DNA of 64,000 bases. Origin: JACRLV01 sp045863555 (lineage in GTDB: Bacteria; Planctomycetota; Phycisphaerae; UBA1845; Fen-1342). The notes beneath the pieces were generated by a model. It did no database searches, was not told where the DNA came from, and saw only the letters and a list, made by a program, of their open reading frames with translations. The translations under genes were made by a program, and so were the position numbers. Shown here one piece after another: positions 58,322 through 64,000 of the stretch (positions within the stretch are counted from its first letter, which is position 1; every line of letters starts with the position of its first letter). The stretch covers positions 404,754 to 468,753 of the forward strand of contig BTUU01000001.1 of NCBI GenBank assembly GCA_045863555.1. Direction: 5' to 3'.

Positions 58322-58380
58322 CGCGCCGACCTCGTGCCCGGCCTGTACAATCCGTACGGGGCCGGCACGAGGTCGGTGCG
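58322..58380. promoter_or_regulatory. Long inverted repeat with a -10-like box in its loop
   Basis: Arms of about 27 bases (left begins CGCGCCGACCTCGTGCC, right ends GGCACGAGGTCGGTGCG) pair nearly perfectly around a 5-base loop, with an inner GTAC/GTAC. TACAAT (58346-58351) spans the loop and would start transcription near 58358. It could be an operator around a promoter, or a terminator/attenuator without a U-run. It lies between peptide 7 and the giant propeller gene. Confidence 0.7.
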
Positions 58381-58403
58381 TTTCCTGCGAGCGCCGAGGG
58401 ATC

Positions 58404-61400
58404 ATGAGGATCATGCCGTTCGCGCATCCGCCGCTCGCCGCGATTCTCGCAACCGCACTTTTCCTTTCAGTACTGCCGGCGCACGCCCAGCCGGCCGATC
58501 GCTCCCGCCAGGCCGCCGCCACGCTCCCGGAGAGCAACGAGGCAATTCTGCTCACCGGCCGGGTCGAGGATGCGCTCGCCGCCGGCGACTTTCGCCTCGC
58601 GCTGGAGCTGCTGGATCAGCTGCGGAACCACTCCGCCGAACTCATCGCGCCGGCGGCGAGCCGCACGCTCATCCCCATCTGGCGCCATGTCTTCCGGTTG
58701 CAGCGGCAGCTCCCGCCGGGGGCGCTCGATATGTACCGGCGCCTGCGCGACGCCGAGGCTGCGGCGAAATTCGCGGCCGCATCGCGGAGTGCGGATCTGG
58801 CTGCCCTGCGAGAGATTTTTCGCGCCTACCCGTTGACGGATTGCTGGCTCGCGGTCGGTCGCGAACTGGCCGCGCGGCTGATCGACGGCGGCGCCTATTC
58901 GGAAGCGACGGAAGTCTTGCGGGAAATGGCGGAAGCGGGCGGCGACGCGGGTCCCGAGGTTCTCACGCACCTGGCGATCGCGCTCGCGGCCGGCGGGGCG
59001 GATGCGGCCGCGGAGGCCGCCCTGCAGGAGGCGGGCAGGGGGCTTGCCGCGGCGCCGGGGCGAGGGTTCGGAGAACGCCTTGTGCAGGTTCGCGAATGGA
59101 TGGCGCGCCGCGCTGCCGGGGAGCGGGACCGTGCGCCTGGTCTCCGGCCGGCGATCGGCGTCGGGGTATGGACCCAGCCGCTGACGCGCGGCGATGATCC
59201 GCCCGAATTCGACCGCGAGATCGCCGATGCGATCGAGATTCTGCGCCGCATGCCCCTCCAGGAACCCGTCGTCGCGGGTGACGTTCTGTATCTGCGCGGG
59301 CGCGGGGTGATCTGGGCGCTGGATGCGCTGACGCTCACGGTTCGCTGGCATGCGACCGAGCAGCGGCTGGAGGGATACCTCGCGACGGGGGCGCGATTCA
59401 ACCCGCGGGCGGCGGAGACGGATCCGCGGCTCTCGCCCGACGCCGAACTCACCCTGACCCACCACCTGCGGCACGTTCTTTCCGTCGGCCCGAATCTGCT
59501 CTTTACCATCGAAGGGCTGACGCTGTTCGACCCGGCCGCGGAGCCGTTCCGGCAGAACATCCTCGGCGCGGGGACAGCGCTCCCGCGAAATGAACTCGTC
59601 GCCCGCTCGCCGGCGACCGGCCGGATCGTGTGGCGCACGGGCGGCGAGAGCGGCAATCCGCTCGTGACCGTCAGTTTCCAGGATCGTCCGCTGGTGCTCG
59701 GCGGCGACTTGGTCGCGCCTTTCGTCCGCGATTCGGAGCTCCGGCTCGCGATTCTCGATCCCGCGTCCGGCGCCCTGCGGCGGGAGGTGCTCGTCGTTGG
59801 CCCGCCGACGCATTTCACCCGCGAAGGGGGGCGCGTGCTCCTCACGGCCGATGACGCGACGCTGTTCGTCTGCACGGGCAACGGTGTGATCGCCGCGCTG
59901 CGGCGCGCGGATTATTCGTGGCAGTGGGCCACCGTCTATCCCAGTACGCTTGTCGAGCACCTCGGCCAGATGTGGTGGCAGCCGCAGGCCGACCCGGTCG
60001 AGTCCGGCGTCGATCGCCCGATCATCGCCGATGACCTGCTGATCGTCGCACCGGCCGACTCGACGGACATCTTCGCGCTCGACCGCTTCGACGGACACGA
60101 GCGCTGGCGTTTTCCCCGGCGAGATGCGCTCGCGGTCGCCGGGGCGTCTCCCCACGGGCTCGTGCTCGGGGGGCAGGGACTCGCATGCGTCGACTTGCAC
60201 GACCCGGTCGGCCGGCCCGTGCGCTGGCGAAGCGTGCCGATGGAACTGGTCGGCCGCCCGGTCGTCGCCGGCGATCGCGTCTTTGCGCCGACGCGCGAGG
60301 GCATCGTCAGTCTCGATATCGAGACCGGCAAGGTCGTCGCCGCTCCCGAGTTCCTGGCGTCCAGCGTCCGGCCCGCGGCGGCCTCGGAGACCGGATCGGT
60401 GCTCGGCGCGAATCTGGTCGCGGGCGCGGGCGCAGTCTTCGCGGTAACGCCCTCGAAGGTGATCAAGCTCCCGGACCCGGGCGCGACCGAGTCGCTCGCC
60501 CGCGCGACCGGGTTGCCGGACACCGACGCGCGGGTCGCGATCCCGCTCGCCTGGTGCGATGCGCTCTCGGGCCGCCTGGATGCGGCTTTGCGCAGGCTTG
60601 AGCAGCTTTCGAATCTCGACGCCGCGTACGCCGGCGCGCGGGATCACGTCCTCGCCCACGTGTTCCTCGAACTCGCCCGCACGACCGATTCCAGCGTCGG
60701 GCGGCTTGATTGGCTCAAACGGGCGTCCGCGCTCGCGAGCGACCGCGAATTCTCGGCGCGCCTGGCGCTCGTGATCGGCCGCACGCTCGAAGAGGACGGC
60801 CGCTGGAACGAAGCCGCGGCGCACTACCTCGAGATGCTCGGTTCGGCACACGCGCAGGTCGTGCCGGACCCGGCTGATCCGTATCGTCGCGCCGCAACAT
60901 GGATTCTCGCGGTCGGTCGGCTGCGGCCGCTCGCCGCCAGCCGGCCGGATGCACTCGCCGGGGCGCTCGCGGCCGCGGTGGGCCGCTGCGACCCCGTCGC
61001 CGAGGCGCTCGGGCTGCTCGAACGCCTGCGGGTCGCCGTGGAAGGCACCAGCCTGGAGTCGCTCGTCCGCGTGGCGATGCTCCACGGGCGGCTCCCGCCC
61101 GAACTCGCGCTCGATCGGCAACCCGACGGCGATCGAGCCGATCTGCCCGCGCCGGAGCGAAGGCGCATCGCGCTCGCCCGCTGGGAGGCGCACGTGGGGC
61201 TCGAAATGCTCGACGAGGCGGCTCGCGACGCCGCGGCGTGGAAGGCCGAGTTCGCCGAAGCCTCGATCGCACCGGTCGAAGCGGAGCGCGAGCGCGAAAC
61301 GCTCGAGCGGATCGACCAGGAGACGCGGAAGATCAGCGCCGCGCGGGCGGATCCGCTCGTCTACGACCCGTCGCTCAAGAATCGCCGCTGGCGGATCGCG

Positions 61401-62717
61401 AAGGCGGAACTGCTCATCGACGAACGACATCCCCTCTCCGCCGTCCGCGACTGGATCCCCGTGCGGAATTACGGCGCCGGACAGATCCAGTTAATCGAGA
61501 CTTTCCGCAACCAGTTCCCCTGGCGGCAGTTCGAGGACGGCGTGGGCGAGAGCGGGAGCACCGCACCGCTGGTCGATACCGAGTTCGGCGTTCGCCCCGG
61601 CTTTCGCGTGATGGAAGAGGAGGTTCGCCCGCGCGCCTGGCCGGTGATTGTCCACAACCAGCTCGCGGCGGTGCCGGTGCGCGGGGGGCTTGTGGGGACG
61701 TCGCTCGCCCCGGGGCGCTTCGCCCGAAAGCGCGCCTGGGACTTTTCCGTTCCCGACTGGACGCAGCCGCCGCAGGACATTGCAAAGACCTCTATCGGCA
61801 CGCGCGACGGCGTCGTCTTCTGCCCGCGCTCCGATCGCCTCGTGCTCGTCGGCTGGAACGACGGCGGGCTGCGCTGGCGGCGCGATTTTCCCGGCGGGAT
61901 CATCCAGCGCGTCGATCTCGCCGATTCGCGCATCATCGTGCAGATGCAGGATCAGCAGGTCTTCACGCTCGACGCGGCGCTGGGAGATCGCGTGCAGCGC
62001 CTCGAACCGCCCCGGTCGGTCGCCCGTGCGATCGAAGTCGTCGGCGAGCGGATTATCGTGTGGACTGCCGATGGCGCCCGGGCGTACGACGCGGCGACGC
62101 TGGCGCCCGTCTGGCAGAGCGACGTCAAGGACGTCGCGCGGATCCTGCGCGTCGTGAATTCCGACTGGATCGCGGTTCGCGTGCACGGCGAAGATCGCTG
62201 GCGCCTGCTGCGAAGCGCCGACGGGACGCCCGCGATTGCCGCGTGGGCGGAGGGGGCCGAGGGCCTCGGCGACGTGCACATGTTCGCCGTCGACGCGGGA
62301 CTGCTGCTCGCCGTCCGGGGCGGAGATCCCGATTTGCGCCCGACCAAACTGCAATTCTCGGCCTTCGACGCAGCCGGCGGCGAGCGGCGATGGTCAATCG
62401 ACGTCAAGACGGGCAGCCTGCCCGTGATGAACCCGTCCCAGCTCTGCGGCCATCCCCGGTACGTCGTTGTCCTCAGCGACGCCGAGCCCGCCGAACGCGA
62501 TCCGGCCGCCCAGAATCGCCGCTACCTGTCCGTGCAGTTGATCGAAAAGGCGACCGGGGCGGCGCAGGAGCCGATTGATATCGCGGGGACGTTCGATCCG
62601 CTCACGAGCGGCACGTGCGACCCGAACGTCCTGGTCACGCCGAGCCGGATCATCGTGCAGGTCAGCGGCAACATCGTCGCGCTGGGAAATCCGCCCGGCG
62701 CGCGGAGCGAACCATGA
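58404..62717 (+). CDS. Giant PQQ-like (BamB-type) propeller protein with TPR-like N-terminus
   Basis: 1437 residues. Signal peptide ends near PAHAQPADR. Residues 50-230 are helical and TPR-like (ALAAGDFRLALELLDQLRNH, LLVVGR-type helices). From about 270 the protein has repeated PQQ/BamB strands: EPVVAGDVLYLRGRGVIWAL, NELVARSPATGRIVWRTGGE, GGQGLACVDLHDPVGRPVRW, RVFAPTREGIVSLDIETGKV and later LVLVGWNDGGLRWRRDFPGG. Residues 690-1020 are again helical. Two propellers thus flank a helical middle. Likely an envelope protein; ligand unknown. GAGGG lies just before the ATG. It overlaps the next gene by ATGA. Confidence 0.78.
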   Translation: MRIMPFAHPPLAAILATALFLSVLPAHAQPADRSRQAAATLPESNEAILLTGRVEDALAAGDFRLALELLDQLRNHSAELIAPAASRTLIPIWRHVFRLQRQLPPGALDMYRRLRDAEAAAKFAAASRSADLAALREIFRAYPLTDCWLAVGRELAARLIDGGAYSEATEVLREMAEAGGDAGPEVLTHLAIALAAGGADAAAEAALQEAGRGLAAAPGRGFGERLVQVREWMARRAAGERDRAPGLRPAIGVGVWTQPLTRGDDPPEFDREIADAIEILRRMPLQEPVVAGDVLYLRGRGVIWALDALTLTVRWHATEQRLEGYLATGARFNPRAAETDPRLSPDAELTLTHHLRHVLSVGPNLLFTIEGLTLFDPAAEPFRQNILGAGTALPRNELVARSPATGRIVWRTGGESGNPLVTVSFQDRPLVLGGDLVAPFVRDSELRLAILDPASGALRREVLVVGPPTHFTREGGRVLLTADDATLFVCTGNGVIAALRRADYSWQWATVYPSTLVEHLGQMWWQPQADPVESGVDRPIIADDLLIVAPADSTDIFALDRFDGHERWRFPRRDALAVAGASPHGLVLGGQGLACVDLHDPVGRPVRWRSVPMELVGRPVVAGDRVFAPTREGIVSLDIETGKVVAAPEFLASSVRPAAASETGSVLGANLVAGAGAVFAVTPSKVIKLPDPGATESLARATGLPDTDARVAIPLAWCDALSGRLDAALRRLEQLSNLDAAYAGARDHVLAHVFLELARTTDSSVGRLDWLKRASALASDREFSARLALVIGRTLEEDGRWNEAAAHYLEMLGSAHAQVVPDPADPYRRAATWILAVGRLRPLAASRPDALAGALAAAVGRCDPVAEALGLLERLRVAVEGTSLESLVRVAMLHGRLPPELALDRQPDGDRADLPAPERRRIALARWEAHVGLEMLDEAARDAAAWKAEFAEASIAPVEAERERETLERIDQETRKISAARADPLVYDPSLKNRRWRIAKAELLIDERHPLSAVRDWIPVRNYGAGQIQLIETFRNQFPWRQFEDGVGESGSTAPLVDTEFGVRPGFRVMEEEVRPRAWPVIVHNQLAAVPVRGGLVGTSLAPGRFARKRAWDFSVPDWTQPPQDIAKTSIGTRDGVVFCPRSDRLVLVGWNDGGLRWRRDFPGGIIQRVDLADSRIIVQMQDQQVFTLDAALGDRVQRLEPPRSVARAIEVVGERIIVWTADGARAYDAATLAPVWQSDVKDVARILRVVNSDWIAVRVHGEDRWRLLRSADGTPAIAAWAEGAEGLGDVHMFAVDAGLLLAVRGGDPDLRPTKLQFSAFDAAGGERRWSIDVKTGSLPVMNPSQLCGHPRYVVVLSDAEPAERDPAAQNRRYLSVQLIEKATGAAQEPIDIAGTFDPLTSGTCDPNVLVTPSRIIVQVSGNIVALGNPPGARSEP

Positions 62718-63796
62718 AACGCATCGGAATGTGGATCGCGATCGCCGCGCTGGCCGCGCTGCCGCCCGCCGGGTTTGCGCAGGCCGCCGGCAAGTCCGCC
62801 GAGGGCGGCGATGTGCCGGGCGCCGATCCGGCCGAGATCACGCCGGCGACCAAGGCGGCGATCGACGCGGGCACCCGCTTTCTCGTGAAATCGCAGAACC
62901 GCGACGGCAGTTGGCGCACGAAAGGGGCGAACGGCGGATATCCGGTCGCGATGACATCGCTCTGCGCCCTGGCGCTCATGGCCGGCGGGAGCACGCCGAC
63001 GCAGGGGCCGCACGCGCGAAACGTCAGCAGCGCGCTGACGTTCGTCCTCAAGAGCGCCCGGCAGGACGGGCTCATCTGCCAGGTCGAGGAAGAGAGCCAC
63101 TGCATGCACGGGCATGGCTTCGCGATGCTCTTCCTGGCGCAGTGCCTCGGCGCGGAGGAGGACCCGCAGCGGCTGGCGCAGATCAAGCTCGCGTTGACGC
63201 GGGCGATCGAACTCACCGGCCGCAGCCAGAGCGCGGCCGGGGGCTGGCTCTACACACCGGATTCGGGCGGCGACGAGGGTTCGGTGACGGTGACGCAGGT
63301 GCAGGGCCTCCGCGCGGCCAAGAACGGCGGGGTGGCGGTGCCGAAGCGGGTCATCGACAACGCGATGAGCTACCTGGAGAAGTCGACCAACTCGGACGGC
63401 GGAATCCGCTACCAGGTGAGCGACAACGGTCCGAGCCGGCCGGCGATCACGGCGGCGGCGGTGGTGTGCTATTACAACGCGGGCCTGTACGACGACGCGC
63501 GGGCGAAGAAGGCGCTGAAGTACTGCGAGACGTCGCTTTCGCCCAAGAGCAGCAGCGCGGCCCGCTACTTCGGCCATTTCTATTACGCGCACCTGTACAT
63601 GGCGCAGGCGATGTTCCTGCTGGGCGGCGACAAGTGGGATGACTACTACACGGGCATCCGGCAGGCGCTTTTGGAGCGTCAGAGCCCGGACGACGGCTCG
63701 TGGGACGGCGACCACGTCGGGACGACGTACGGGACGGCGGTGTCGCTGCTGATTCTCCAGTTGCCGTACAAGCGGCTGCCGATCATGCAGAAATGA
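62714..63796 (+). CDS. Prenyltransferase/squalene-cyclase repeat protein, exported
   Basis: 360 residues, starting inside the ATGA overlap with the giant propeller gene. Signal peptide is MKRIGMWIAIAALAALPPAG with FAQA. Squalene-hopene-cyclase/prenyltransferase-type alpha-toroid repeats are FLVKSQNRDGSWRTKGANGG, LTGRSQSAAGGWLYTP, YLEKSTNSDGGIRYQ and LLERQSPDDGSW. No DxDD cyclase motif is seen, so it is probably a scaffold or binding protein, as is common in planctomycetes. Coupled translation suggests partnership with the propeller. Confidence 0.85.
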   Translation: MKRIGMWIAIAALAALPPAGFAQAAGKSAEGGDVPGADPAEITPATKAAIDAGTRFLVKSQNRDGSWRTKGANGGYPVAMTSLCALALMAGGSTPTQGPHARNVSSALTFVLKSARQDGLICQVEEESHCMHGHGFAMLFLAQCLGAEEDPQRLAQIKLALTRAIELTGRSQSAAGGWLYTPDSGGDEGSVTVTQVQGLRAAKNGGVAVPKRVIDNAMSYLEKSTNSDGGIRYQVSDNGPSRPAITAAAVVCYYNAGLYDDARAKKALKYCETSLSPKSSSAARYFGHFYYAHLYMAQAMFLLGGDKWDDYYTGIRQALLERQSPDDGSWDGDHVGTTYGTAVSLLILQLPYKRLPIMQK

Positions 63797-64000
63797 GGCC
63801 GCCCGTCGACTGTTCTGCTGAGGCTCGATCGCCCCGTTAACCGTGGTAAGGTTGGAACGTGGGAACGTGGGAAGGTGGGGAAGGTGGAGGAGCGCGAGCG
63901 TGCGCGGTTGGGCCTCTTGAACCGGGATTCGGTCGTCTAGTGGTCCTAGCCCAACTTTCGCACTTCGCCGCTGCGATCGGCGTTGGCGTGGCGGGAGGGC
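63797..64000. other. Terminal intergenic region with a short tandem repeat
   Basis: Contains GGAACGTGGGAACGTGGGAA followed by GGTGGGGAAGGTGGAGG (about 63854-63890), an imprecise 8-9 base tandem repeat. The remainder shows no ORF and no complete tRNA. The window ends here. Confidence 0.5.

Noticed and set aside
58467..61430. Minus-strand 987-codon ORF
   Set aside because: Antisense to the giant propeller gene and Arg/Pro/Asp-rich without domains. Such long antisense frames are normal at this GC content.
63931..64000. tRNA-like start GGTCGTCTAGTGGTCCTAG near the right end
   Set aside because: It looks like a D-arm of tRNA-Glu/Gln, but the following bases give no anticodon stem or T-loop (no GGTTCGAAT). 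The remainder is not tRNA.
1..64000. CRISPR arrays, insertion sequences, prophage, rRNA
   Set aside because: No regularly spaced direct repeats, transposase or integrase motifs, or rRNA-like stretches were seen on either strand.

Overview
This window is very GC-rich, gene-dense bacterial DNA that looks like Planctomycetota, probably a Phycisphaerae-like lineage. The assignment is inference from gene content. It rests on secreted propeller proteins that end in thrombospondin-3-like calcium repeats and dockerin pairs, on a membrane protein with the zinc-ribbon signature YCRRCTYNLRGLSG, on the DUF58/BatA pair, on BamB-like and squalene-cyclase-repeat giants, and on the 85-residue 'KDDRLWL' family. 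No 16S gene or multi-gene phylogeny is available here. I see no phage, insertion sequence, CRISPR array or rRNA. One tRNA (Asp, GUC) is present.

Layout. 1-5 kb, minus strand: a truncated CLC chloride channel, an S1/P1 nuclease-like protein, a class II aldolase and a TlpA-like thioredoxin whose first catalytic Cys is replaced by in-frame UGA (probable selenoprotein). 4-7.3 kb: an operon for the top of tryptophan degradation (kynurenine monooxygenase, tryptophan dioxygenase) plus a lone peptide-type ABC permease. 7.4-9.3 kb: tRNA-dihydrouridine synthase and a PIN-domain toxin-antitoxin pair. 9.5-15.5 kb: a dockerin-bearing propeller protein, PyrF, a histone H1-like protein, a small lipoprotein, TrpG/PabA downstream of tRNA-Asp, and a zinc-ribbon/SUFU-like protein. 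15.6-28.2 kb: an AAA/DUF4143 ATPase, a membrane protein, an S9 peptidase, glutamate dehydrogenase, a GAF-PEP-binding-nucleotidyltransferase fusion, a metallophosphoesterase and a second copy of the dockerin propeller. 28.3-40.2 kb: DUF1203, a DUF1801-like ORF, DUF58 and BatA-like VWA proteins, an FtsX/MacB-type ABC exporter with a His-rich lipoprotein, a DUF3748 protein, a CPBP protease and PilT. 40.3-50.6 kb: zinc-ribbon membrane protein, sortilin-like dockerin protein, CarA, a sugar dehydrogenase, DsbA and a YncE/phosphoesterase. 50.7-64 kb: a giant secreted protein, the RicT-Minf_1886-MtnA operon, a tandem array of seven tiny secreted peptides, a 1437-residue propeller protein and a squalene-cyclase-repeat protein.

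Three things stand out. First, the TlpA-like protein carries UGA exactly where the redox-active Cys of WCGPC belongs. Second, seven consecutive ORFs of 41-89 codons (56.5-58.3 kb) share one design: basic N-terminus, hydrophobic helix, one Cys, short tail. Each has its own Shine-Dalgarno sequence, and the array has its own promoters and terminator. Third, about ten genes have a sigma-70-like -10 box placed so that transcription would begin at, or one to two bases before, the start codon. This suggests that leaderless mRNAs are common, while other genes in the window have ordinary Shine-Dalgarno leaders.

The genes are mostly housekeeping or envelope functions. Recognisable functional groups are tryptophan catabolism, pyrimidine synthesis (PyrF, CarA), extracytoplasmic thiol-disulfide chemistry (TlpA-like, DsbA), and a large set of exported beta-propeller proteins.
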